Positions 1-7,783 of a stretch of DNA of 64,000 nucleotides are shown one piece after another; positions within the stretch are counted from its first letter, which is position 1; each line of letters opens with the position of its first letter. A program made the position numbers and the translations under genes. The notes beneath the pieces are model-generated. The model was not told where the DNA came from. It saw only the letters and a program-made list of their open reading frames with translations, and did no database searches. Origin of the DNA: Pseudooceanicola onchidii (lineage in GTDB: Bacteria; Pseudomonadota; Alphaproteobacteria; Rhodobacterales; Rhodobacteraceae); the NCBI RefSeq assembly GCF_004959925.1, contig NZ_SPUW01000001.1, positions 930,001-994,000 on the forward strand, given 5' to 3'.

Positions 1-1347
1 GCCGTGGCGATCCTGAAGCAGGCCGGGTGCCGGGTGGACGGAGAGATCGTCTACATGGGCCGCGACTTCGTGATGGAGATGCTGGGCCATGCGCCCGCCG
101 AATGGACGATCACACCGCGCAACCCGGACCGCAAGGTGACCGTCGGCGGCAGGCACATGCTTTTCGGTAACGTCTCTTCGCCGCCCAATTACTGGGATCT
201 GGAACTGGGGCGCAAGCTGCCCGGCACGCGTGAACTGCAGACACGGTTCTACAAGATGTCGCAGTATTACAACTGCATCCACTTCATCGGCGGCTACGCG
301 GTCGAACCGGTCGATCTGCACCCCTCGATCCGCCACCTGGACGCGCTTTTCGACAAGCTGACGCTGACCGACAAGGTGCCCCATGCCTATTCTCTCGGCG
401 CCGAACGCATTGAAGACGGGATGGAGATGGTGCGCATCGCCGCGGGCCTGAGCCAGGACGACTTCGATGCGACGCCCCGGATGTTCACCAACATCAACTC
501 GACCTCGCCGCTCAAGCACGACTACCCGATGCTGGACGGCTGGATGCGCATGGCGCGGCGCGGCCAGGGGCTGATCGTGTCACCCTTCACGCTGGCGGGG
601 GCCATGGCCCCGGTGACCATGGTCGGCGCGGTGGCGCAGTCGCTGGCCGAGGGGCTCGCCGCGATTGCACTGGCGCAGTACATCAATCCCGGCGTGGCCT
701 GCGCCTTCGGCACCTTTACCTCGAACGTCGACATGAAGTCCGGCGCCCCCGCCTTCGGCACGCCCGAATACATGCGCGCAACCCAGATCACCGGCCAGAT
801 GTGCCGGTTCTACGGTCTGCCGATGCGATCGTCGGGGGCCTGCGCGGCCAACGTGCCCGACGGACAGGCGATGTGGGAGACGTCGAATTCGCTCTGGGCC
901 GCCGTGCAGTCGGGCAGCCACATCGTCTATCACGCGGCAGGCTGGCTTGAGGGCGGGCTGATCGCCAGCCCCGAGAAGTTCGTGATGGACTGCGAGGTGA
1001 TCGGGCAGATCCTGCGGTACTTCGATCCCGTCCTGTGGCGCACCGAAGACGGAGATCTGGCGTACGAGGCGATGGACCAGGTGCGCCACGACGGCCATTT
1101 CTTCGGCATCGACCACACGCAGGACCGCTATGCCACGGCCTTCTGGCAGCCGAACCTGTCGGACTGGCGCAATTTCGAAGGCTGGCAGGCGCAGGGCGGT
1201 GTCTGGACGGCCGAACGCGCACACCTTCTGTATCAGCGGGTTCTCGACGACTATGTCGAACCACCCATGGAGGACGCGATCCGGGGCGAGCTGATCGAGT
1301 TTGTCGAGCGCCGCCGTGCCGAAGGGGGGGCACCGACGGATTTCTGA
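1..1347 (+). CDS. MttB-family (trimethylamine/betaine) methyltransferase homologue, 5' truncated
   Basis: The frame is open from the first base, so the GTG at base 4 is an internal codon and the gene begins upstream of the window. About 447 residues are visible; full-length MttB-family proteins have roughly 500, so some 50-60 N-terminal residues are missing. The family transfers a methyl group from a quaternary or tertiary amine to a corrinoid protein. No in-frame TAG is present, so this is a non-pyrrolysine member; such homologues act on glycine betaine or related betaines where studied, but the substrate here cannot be told. No corrinoid protein gene lies in the visible part. The H-NOX gene follows 84 bases later on the same strand and is probably unrelated. 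Confidence 0.85.
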   Translation, partial: AVAILKQAGCRVDGEIVYMGRDFVMEMLGHAPAEWTITPRNPDRKVTVGGRHMLFGNVSSPPNYWDLELGRKLPGTRELQTRFYKMSQYYNCIHFIGGYAVEPVDLHPSIRHLDALFDKLTLTDKVPHAYSLGAERIEDGMEMVRIAAGLSQDDFDATPRMFTNINSTSPLKHDYPMLDGWMRMARRGQGLIVSPFTLAGAMAPVTMVGAVAQSLAEGLAAIALAQYINPGVACAFGTFTSNVDMKSGAPAFGTPEYMRATQITGQMCRFYGLPMRSSGACAANVPDGQAMWETSNSLWAAVQSGSHIVYHAAGWLEGGLIASPEKFVMDCEVIGQILRYFDPVLWRTEDGDLAYEAMDQVRHDGHFFGIDHTQDRYATAFWQPNLSDWRNFEGWQAQGGVWTAERAHLLYQRVLDDYVEPPMEDAIRGELIEFVERRRAEGGAPTDF

Positions 1348-1431
1348 CCCGACACGGGAAAATCGCGCGCCGTTCGGACCTTCTTAAGCCCCTTCGCCGA
1401 TACTGGCCCCGAACGGGAAGGCGGGGCGGCG

Positions 1432-2019
1432 ATGCATGGCCTGATGATGAGATCGATCCAGTGTTTCGCAAGGGACACCTACGGGCAGGGCCTCTGGGCG
1501 GCTGTGGCCCGTCGTGCGGCACTGGACGTTCCGGACTTCGAAGCCATGCTGACCTACGACCAGCGCGTGGCCGAAGAGGTCATCGCCGCGTTGACGGTCG
1601 AACTGGGCCGTCCCCGCGCCAGCGTGCTGGAAGACATCGGGACCTACCTCGTGTCGGACCCCAATGTCGAAAGGCTGCGGCGGCTGCTGCGGTTCGCGGG
1701 CATCAGCTTCGAGGATTTTCTTCAATCGCTCGAAGATCTGCCGGGCCGTGCGCGGCTTGCGGTATCTGACCTCATCCTGCCGCGCCTGACCCTGCAGGCC
1801 TTGCCGGGCGGCCGTTACATCCTGCGCATCGACGGGGATCCGCCGGGCTTTGCCCATGTCATGGTGGGTATCCTGCGGGCCATGGCCGACGACTATGGCG
1901 CGCTGGTGATGCTGGATCATCACGGCCAGCGCGACGGGGTGGACGAAATCGCGATCACCCTGGTCGAAGCCGCCTTTGCCGAAGGTCGACAGTTCGTGCT
2001 GGGGGACCACGCCGGATGA
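1432..2019 (+). CDS. H-NOX (haem NO-binding) domain protein lacking the haem ligand set
   Basis: A 195-residue protein with the length and fold signature of stand-alone bacterial H-NOX sensors: the MHGLM start, the helical N-terminal half, and the segment around GFAHVMVGILRAMADDYG (residues 139-156). H-NOX proteins bind haem through a proximal His near residue 102 and a Y-x-S-x-R motif near 131-135, and sense NO or O2. Here the His position reads Pro (LEDLPGRARL, P104) and the YxSxR stretch reads I-D-G-D-P (133-137), so all four haem-contact residues are gone. I infer that it is haem-free or binds something else. Its stop overlaps the start of the diguanylate cyclase gene (ATGA), the classic H-NOX partner arrangement, so a regulatory partnership is likely kept. 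Confidence 0.85.
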   Translation: MHGLMMRSIQCFARDTYGQGLWAAVARRAALDVPDFEAMLTYDQRVAEEVIAALTVELGRPRASVLEDIGTYLVSDPNVERLRRLLRFAGISFEDFLQSLEDLPGRARLAVSDLILPRLTLQALPGGRYILRIDGDPPGFAHVMVGILRAMADDYGALVMLDHHGQRDGVDEIAITLVEAAFAEGRQFVLGDHAG

Positions 2020-3107
2020 GCGGGGACATGACCCGCCTACTGCCGGACGACGGGGCGGGTGGGGGCGCCCTGTGCTCGGCGCTCGATCAGCTGTGCCCGA
2101 TGCATTGCATCCTGGATCCGCAGGGCATGATCCTGCATGCGGGGCCCACGCTGCAAAAGCTGCGCCCTGGCCTGTCGTTGCCCGGTCAGACCCTCTGGCA
2201 GGTGTTTGATATCGTCCAGCCCTGCGCGGCGACCTCGATGGCGGCGCTGACCTCGGCCGCCGGGCGCCGCACGCGCCTGCGCTTGCGGTTTCGCGACCTG
2301 CCGCGCACTGACCTGCAGGGGCTGCTGGTGCCGCAGGCGGACGGCGGCGCCATCGTGAACCTCGCCTTCGGGATCTCGATCCTGGATGCGGTGCGGGATT
2401 ATGCTCTGACGAACACCGATTTCGCCGCCACCGATCCGACGGTCGAAATGCTGTTCCTGGTCGAAGCCAAGTCCGCCGCGATGGAGGCGTCGCGCAAACT
2501 GACCCGCCAGCTGCACGTCGCCAAGATCGCCGCCGAGGAACAGGCCTTCACCGATACGCTCACCGGGCTGAAGAACCGCAGGGCGCTGGACCATGTGCTG
2601 GGGCGCATGATCGGCGCGGGCCGGGAATTTGCCCTGATGCACCTCGACCTCGATTTCTTCAAGCAGGTCAACGACACCCTTGGGCATGCGGCGGGCGATC
2701 ACGTGCTGGAACACGTCGCCGCCATCATGGTCGAGGAAACGCGCAACGACGACGTGGTGGCCCGCGTCGGCGGGGATGAATTCGTGCTGGTCTTTCACAG
2801 CCTCTGCGACCGCGCGCGGCTTTCCGAAATCGCGCACCGCCTGATCGCGCGGCTCGAGGAACCGATCCGGTGGAAGGACGAGACCTGCCGCATCTCGGCC
2901 TCTGTCGGCACGGCGATATCAACCGACTACGCGGACCCCGAGGCCGAGCGCATGATCGCGGACGCAGACACCGCGCTGTATGCCGCCAAGCGCGGCGGAC
3001 GGGCGCAGCATCGGTTCTTCGAACCCGTCGCGCCGCCCGCCGGGTCACGCGTGACCGCGCCGGAGGCGAAAATGCCGCCAGAGCAGGCGGAACGGCGAAA
3101 AAGATGA
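2016..3107 (+). CDS. HNOBA-GGDEF diguanylate cyclase (H-NOX partner)
   Basis: A 363-residue cytoplasmic protein that should make cyclic di-GMP from GTP. Residues ~15-130 form the PAS-like haem-NO-binding-associated (HNOBA) domain that docks H-NOX proteins, ~145-180 a helical linker, and ~175-335 a GGDEF domain. The active-site GGDEF is intact at 252-256, and an RxxD inhibitory site (R243-D246) sits five residues before it, so product feedback is expected. No EAL domain and no transmembrane segment are seen. The start codon overlaps the H-NOX stop by four bases, so the pair is translationally coupled. The last ~30 residues are low-complexity and charged. Because the H-NOX lost its haem ligands, the input signal to this cyclase is uncertain. 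Confidence 0.9.
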   Translation: MSGDMTRLLPDDGAGGGALCSALDQLCPMHCILDPQGMILHAGPTLQKLRPGLSLPGQTLWQVFDIVQPCAATSMAALTSAAGRRTRLRLRFRDLPRTDLQGLLVPQADGGAIVNLAFGISILDAVRDYALTNTDFAATDPTVEMLFLVEAKSAAMEASRKLTRQLHVAKIAAEEQAFTDTLTGLKNRRALDHVLGRMIGAGREFALMHLDLDFFKQVNDTLGHAAGDHVLEHVAAIMVEETRNDDVVARVGGDEFVLVFHSLCDRARLSEIAHRLIARLEEPIRWKDETCRISASVGTAISTDYADPEAERMIADADTALYAAKRGGRAQHRFFEPVAPPAGSRVTAPEAKMPPEQAERRKR

Positions 3108-3307
3108 CGGGGGGACAAGCGGATCGCCAAGGCGGACAGCAAGACGCCTTTCACCACCGCAGGTGTCGAGGGCCGGACGCGGACGGGCCATGGTGTGCGG
3201 TGCATGACGACGGAAGCCGCGACTGCCCCCATGACAGACCAAAACAGACTCACCGATCGCCCCCGAAGGCCGCCGCATGGGGCAAGGCCACGCGGGCCGC
3301 GCGCCGG

Positions 3308-4837
3308 CTACGCCGGATGCGCCGCCCGCAACGCCACCTTGTCGATCTTGTTCACCCGGGTCAGCGGCAGCGGATCGCGGGTCAGGGTCATCGTCTTGGG
3401 GCATTTGTAACCTGCCAGCCGCGCGCGCGAATAGGCGATCAGCTCGGCTTCGGTCGCCTCGCCAATCAACTGGATGACGGCGTGCACGCGTTCGCCCCAC
3501 TTGGCGTCCGGCACGCCGATCACCGCCACCTGATGCACCGCCGGGTGAGAATCCAGCACCTGTTCGACCTCGATCGGATAGACGTTCTCGGCCCCGGTGA
3601 TGATCATGTCCTTGATCCGCCCCGACAGGTAGAGATAGCCGTCGGCATCCAGATAGCCCGCGTCGCCCGTGTGATACCATCCGCCGCGCATGGCCTCGGC
3701 GGTCTGGTCGGGTTGGTCCCAATAGCCCAGCATGACGTTCGGCCCGCGGGTCACGATCTCTCCGATCTCACCGGGGGGCAGGGGCATGTCGTTTTCGTCG
3801 AAGATCATCAGGTCGGCAAAGGCCGCGGCCCGCCCCAGGGAATTGAGCCGGGGCGAGCCGAGATCCTCGTAATCCTCGGGATTGAGGTAGGTGACGATCG
3901 GCGAGGCCTCGGTCATGCCGAAGGCCTGCCCGAACCGAACGCCCGGAAAGGCGCGCATGGTCCGCGCCAGCAGGTCGGGCGGCATCGGCGCGCCGCCATA
4001 GCTGACCATCCGGATCGACGAGGTGTCGAACCGCCCGAAATCGGGATGGTCCAGCATCATGGCCAGCATGGTCGGCACGAATTGCGCCATCGCGATCCGG
4101 TGGTCCTCGATCCCCCTGAGCAGCCCGGGGATATCGAACCGCGCCTGCAGGAACATGTGCGACCCCAGGAAGACCGACACGAAGATCCGCGCCCCGGCAG
4201 CGGAGTGGAACAGCGGCCCGGTGACGGCATAGGCGTCGCCCTCGGGCAGGTGCCAGGCCCCGAGAAGGCCCATGGAATTGGCAAAGAGGTTGGTATGCGA
4301 CAGCATCACGCCCTTGGGCCGCCCGGTCGTGCCGCCGGTGTAGTACATTACCAGCATGTCGTCCCCGCCGCCGATCAGATCCCGGGCGGGCGGCGTGGCA
4401 GGCTGGGCGGCCAGGGCGTCTTCGTAAGGTGTCCAGCCCTCGCGCGGCGTCGCGCTCAGCACCAGCATGACCGAGGGACAGTCAGGCAGGCAGGCCGCCA
4501 GCATGTCGGCATGGTCCGCGTCGACGATCACCACCCGGGGGCGGCAATCGTTGATCGTCTGGATCAGCTCGGGCACAGCAAGCCGCACGTTCAACGGCAC
4601 CACCGAGGCGCCGATGAAGGGCGGGGCATAGAAGGTCTCGACCCCCATGTGCCCGTTGAAGCCAAGAAACCCCACGCGGTCGCCCGGACCCACGCCATGG
4701 GCCGCCAGGACCTGCGCCAGCTGCTGACACCGGTCGATCAGCGCGGCCCAGGTCAGCGTGCCGGCCGCGCAGGTCACGGCCGGGTTGTCGGGCCAGGTGC
4801 GCGCAGCCTTCAGAAGCTGGTCGGAAAATCGGAACAT
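3308..4837 (-). CDS. AMP-dependent acyl-CoA synthetase/ligase
   Basis: A 509-residue member of the ANL superfamily. It activates a carboxylic acid with ATP to an acyl-adenylate and then to an acyl-CoA thioester. The nucleotide-binding loop YYTGGTTGRPKG lies at about 165-176, the A5-type motif GQAFGMTEAS around 305, the hinge region GRIKDMI near 405 and the catalytic C-terminal Lys in VNKIDK near the end. The overall look is that of medium/long-chain or aryl-acid CoA ligases; the substrate cannot be fixed. It lies 15 bases downstream of a second ligase on the same strand, so the two form an operon divergent from an IclR regulator that probably controls them. Confidence 0.88.
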   Translation of the reverse strand: MFRFSDQLLKAARTWPDNPAVTCAAGTLTWAALIDRCQQLAQVLAAHGVGPGDRVGFLGFNGHMGVETFYAPPFIGASVVPLNVRLAVPELIQTINDCRPRVVIVDADHADMLAACLPDCPSVMLVLSATPREGWTPYEDALAAQPATPPARDLIGGGDDMLVMYYTGGTTGRPKGVMLSHTNLFANSMGLLGAWHLPEGDAYAVTGPLFHSAAGARIFVSVFLGSHMFLQARFDIPGLLRGIEDHRIAMAQFVPTMLAMMLDHPDFGRFDTSSIRMVSYGGAPMPPDLLARTMRAFPGVRFGQAFGMTEASPIVTYLNPEDYEDLGSPRLNSLGRAAAFADLMIFDENDMPLPPGEIGEIVTRGPNVMLGYWDQPDQTAEAMRGGWYHTGDAGYLDADGYLYLSGRIKDMIITGAENVYPIEVEQVLDSHPAVHQVAVIGVPDAKWGERVHAVIQLIGEATEAELIAYSRARLAGYKCPKTMTLTRDPLPLTRVNKIDKVALRAAHPA

Positions 4838-4852
4838 GGCAATCCCCGTGGT

Positions 4853-6403
4853 CTAGAGCCGGTCCTTCAGCAGCGCCTTCTGGATCTTGCCCGTCGGCCC
4901 GATCGGCATGGCGTCCAGCACGATGATCTCGGAGGGCACCTTGTAGGCGGTGAGCGTCCCGCGCACGAAATCACGCAGCGCGTCGGGGTCGATCCGGGCG
5001 CCGGGCATGGCGGTGACAAAGCCCACGACCTCTTCGTTGCCGGGCACCGCGCGGCCCACGACGGCGGCCTCGGCGACACTGTCATGCGACGACAGGGCCG
5101 CCTCGACGTCCGAGGGGTAGACGTTGAAGCCTGACCGGATGATGACCTCTTTCTTGCGGCCGACGATGGCCAACATGCCGCTGGGCTGGATCTCTCCCAG
5201 ATCGCCGGTGGCCAGCCAGCCGCCCGGGTGCAGCACCTTGGCGGTCTCGTCGGGGTTGCGGAAGTAGCCCTGCATGCAGAAGGGACCGCGCGCCCAGATC
5301 TCTCCGGACTGGCCTTGCGGCACGTCCTGCCCGGCCTCGTCCACGATGCGCACCTCGACCCCGGGGCAGGGGGTGCCGACGACGTTGCTGTCGGCCTCCA
5401 TCCCCATGGGAACGCGGGTGATCGGGACGAATTCGGTCGCGCCATAGCCGTTCGACAGGGTGACGTTCAGCACCTCGCGCACCCGGGCTTTCAAGGCCGG
5501 ATCAAGGCTGGCGCCGCCGCTGGCCGCGATGCGCAACCGGGCGGCGGACATGTCGATGCCCTGTGTCGCGATATGTTCCAGCATCCGGGTGTAAAGCTGC
5601 GGCACGGCTACCATCATCGTGACCTCACCGCTTGCGATGCGGTCGATCAGGTCGGCGACGTTGAACCGGGCGGCAACGTGCAGCCGCGCCCCGGCGGCGA
5701 AACAGGCCATGATGTTCGATGACAACCCGATGCTGTGCGCGATCGGCGAGACAAGGTAGATCACGTCGTCAGAGGTCAGGCCACGATTGACGCACTGCGC
5801 CTCGCCCTGCGTCAGAAGGGTGGCATTGGTCAGCATCACACCCTTCGGCACGCCCGTCGTGCCCGAGGTGAACATGATCAGCCCCAGGTCCTGCTGCCGA
5901 CTGGGCGCAGCATCGTTCGGCGTGACATCCTGCGCGGTGGTGTGGCGGATCGCGCCGAAACCCTCCACTTGGATCGTGGCGTCCGCACCAAAGTCGTCGG
6001 CGAGCGTGGCGGTCAGGGGGCTGATCGCCGGGTCGACCTGCGGAAAGGCGATCAGGCGCGGTTCGGCGAAATCAGCGATGGCGCGAACCTCCTGCGGTGT
6101 CATGCGGGCGTTCAGGATCGAGGCGCAGGCCCCCAGCCGGTTGACCGCGCTGACCAGAACGATGGCGGAAACCGAGTTTTCCGCGACGATCAGGATCCGG
6201 TCACGCCGCCGCAGCCCGGCATCGGCAAGGGCCTGCGCGACCGCAGTGACCTGCCGGTCCAGCGCGGCGTAGGTCATGGTCGCGCCGCCTTCGATCATCA
6301 CCGGGGCGTCGGGCGTTTCGCGCGCCCAGTGCGTGATCAATTCGTGAAACCCTTCGTGGCGCTCGGCCAATGGGGCCTGCGGGGCCGCTGCCGCGTGGCT
6401 CAT
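4853..6403 (-). CDS. AMP-dependent acyl-CoA synthetase/ligase (first gene of ligase operon)
   Basis: A 516-residue ANL-superfamily enzyme paralogous to its downstream neighbour. It has the phosphate loop MFTSGTTGVPKG, the SNGYGATE motif, the hinge GRKKEVI and the C-terminal GPTGKIQK with the catalytic Lys. I chose the ATG at 6403 because a strong GAGGGAGG ribosome-binding site precedes it; the frame stays open 21 codons further upstream. Two tandem but divergent ligases suggest related acids, or a ligase plus a broader-specificity partner, in catabolism of an organic acid. The gene heads a minus-strand operon facing the IclR gene, with a 15-bp palindrome (6468-6482) in the shared promoter region. 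Confidence 0.88.
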   Translation of the reverse strand: MSHAAAAPQAPLAERHEGFHELITHWARETPDAPVMIEGGATMTYAALDRQVTAVAQALADAGLRRRDRILIVAENSVSAIVLVSAVNRLGACASILNARMTPQEVRAIADFAEPRLIAFPQVDPAISPLTATLADDFGADATIQVEGFGAIRHTTAQDVTPNDAAPSRQQDLGLIMFTSGTTGVPKGVMLTNATLLTQGEAQCVNRGLTSDDVIYLVSPIAHSIGLSSNIMACFAAGARLHVAARFNVADLIDRIASGEVTMMVAVPQLYTRMLEHIATQGIDMSAARLRIAASGGASLDPALKARVREVLNVTLSNGYGATEFVPITRVPMGMEADSNVVGTPCPGVEVRIVDEAGQDVPQGQSGEIWARGPFCMQGYFRNPDETAKVLHPGGWLATGDLGEIQPSGMLAIVGRKKEVIIRSGFNVYPSDVEAALSSHDSVAEAAVVGRAVPGNEEVVGFVTAMPGARIDPDALRDFVRGTLTAYKVPSEIIVLDAMPIGPTGKIQKALLKDRL

Positions 6404-6467
6404 GCTGTGTCCTCCCTCTCTCCTCGGGAAGGTTGGAATGATCGACGCGCCACTTGCAAGGCACAAA

Positions 6468-6482
6468 TACCGCAGAGCGGTA
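6468..6482. promoter_or_regulatory. Perfect 15-bp palindrome, candidate IclR operator
   Basis: TACCGCAGAGCGGTA, with 6-bp perfect arms around a 3-base centre, lies between the divergent ligase operon (start 6403) and the IclR gene (start 6550). A second short perfect palindrome, TGAAATTTCA, lies at 6499-6508. IclR-family proteins bind palindromes of this size, so one or both are probable operators controlling both directions. This is inferred from position and symmetry. Confidence 0.5.
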
Positions 6483-6549
6483 CTTGATTTTGCAATTGTG
6501 AAATTTCATGCTGGTGACTGGCCCGTCCCCCGATCCATCAGGACCACCG

Positions 6550-7404
6550 ATGACCAAAACACCGTTCAAACCGCGTCTCCCAGACCGCCAGACCACGGCG
6601 AGCCTGCTGGGCACCCGGGATCTGGCCAGTCTCGAGGCCGACTATGGCGCGGATCGCAAGTTCATCTGGTCCATTGCCCGCGCGATGCAGATCCTGCAGG
6701 CCTTCCGTCTGCGCGACGGGGCGCTAGGCAACGGGGATCTGTCGGAAAGCACCGGCATCGCCAAGGCCACGGTGACCCGGCTGACCCACACGCTGACCGA
6801 ACTTGGCTATCTCAAGCGCAATCGCAGTCGGAAATATTATCCCAGCCCGGCGCTGCTGACGCTGGGCTACACGGTGATGGGCAAGCTTAGGGTGCGCCAG
6901 CTTTTGCAGTCGGGCATGCAGGATCTGGCCAATGCCGCCAATGCCTCGGTCGCGCTGGCCTGGCCCGAAGAAGACACGATGATCTATGTTGCGGCCAATG
7001 CGGCGGCGACGGCCGACGGGGTGCTTCTGGATGTCGGGCGGCGGATCGGAATGGCCAATACCTCGGCCGGGCGCGCCTATCTGGCCTGCCTGTCCGATGC
7101 CGAGCTTGATGCAAAATTCGCGAGATGGGAGGTCATCTACGGCGCCGCCTGGCCTGAATTGCACGACCGCATTCTGAAATCGATCGAGGACGTCCGGACC
7201 AAGGGCTTTTGCATTGTCGACAGTGAATGGCGCAGCAATGTGCGTGCCGTGGCGACGCCGATTTACGATAGCGATCACCGCACGTTCATGTCGCTGAATT
7301 GCGGCGGTCCAACCTTTCTTCTGAATGACGCGCGGCTCGAGGAGGAATTCGGCCCACGCCTTCTGCATCTTTCGGCCCGGCTGGGGTGGCGTCCGCCATG
7401 GTGA
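6550..7404 (+). CDS. IclR-family transcriptional regulator
   Basis: A 284-residue protein with an N-terminal winged helix-turn-helix (roughly residues 40-105, including LSESTGIAKATVTRLTHTL) and a C-terminal IclR effector-binding domain ending in LSARLGWRPPW. The frame opens at 6508, but I prefer the ATG at 6550 since a TCAGGA ribosome-binding site lies just before it. The N-terminal extension before the HTH is longer than usual. It is divergent from two acyl-CoA ligase genes, so it most likely represses or activates that operon in response to an organic acid or its CoA ester. Confidence 0.87.
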   Translation: MTKTPFKPRLPDRQTTASLLGTRDLASLEADYGADRKFIWSIARAMQILQAFRLRDGALGNGDLSESTGIAKATVTRLTHTLTELGYLKRNRSRKYYPSPALLTLGYTVMGKLRVRQLLQSGMQDLANAANASVALAWPEEDTMIYVAANAAATADGVLLDVGRRIGMANTSAGRAYLACLSDAELDAKFARWEVIYGAAWPELHDRILKSIEDVRTKGFCIVDSEWRSNVRAVATPIYDSDHRTFMSLNCGGPTFLLNDARLEEEFGPRLLHLSARLGWRPPW

Positions 7405-7783
7405 TGTGGTGGGTGTTGACAGGTGACATTGGCCAGCCGGGCGCACGACATTGCACGGCGGCGCAAGGGCAAAAAGAAACCGGCGCGGGGTGGGGACCCT
7501 ACGCCGGCTTCCAATCAAAAAAATTGCTATAAGCGTCCACTCACAAACGCCGGAAAAATTTATTTTTGAATAACTTACCGCACGAAAGTGCAGCATGTTC
7601 GACTTGTGGGTATGGGGACCTGACGCAATTTATGCATGGTAAAGGAATGGTGTAAAATGCGCATCATTGCCTGCGTAGTTTTGCCTATGTGGACTGTTTG
7701 CGCTCACAGTTGCGTGAAATGCCGCTTTGTGAAATGCAATGGGCCGGGGCGCGGGGCCTCGCTGATGGAACAGGGGACAGGCC
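7405..7783. other. Intergenic region without a supported gene
   Basis: The 379 bases between the IclR gene and the histidine kinase hold no convincing gene. A hairpin lies at 7480-7507 (CCGGCG and CGCCGG arms with an inner GGGT/ACCC pair); it is flanked by an A-rich stretch on its left, so it would look like a terminator only for minus-strand transcripts. A 9-base direct repeat GTGAAATGC occurs at 7714-7722 and 7729-7737. The kinase promoter must lie here. The frame open from 7636 overlaps the kinase start and has no family resemblance. Confidence 0.5.

Noticed and set aside
1-1347. Genuine pyrrolysine-containing trimethylamine methyltransferase
   Set aside because: No in-frame TAG occurs in the visible 447 codons and no corrinoid-protein or pyl genes are seen; it is better called an MttB-family homologue.
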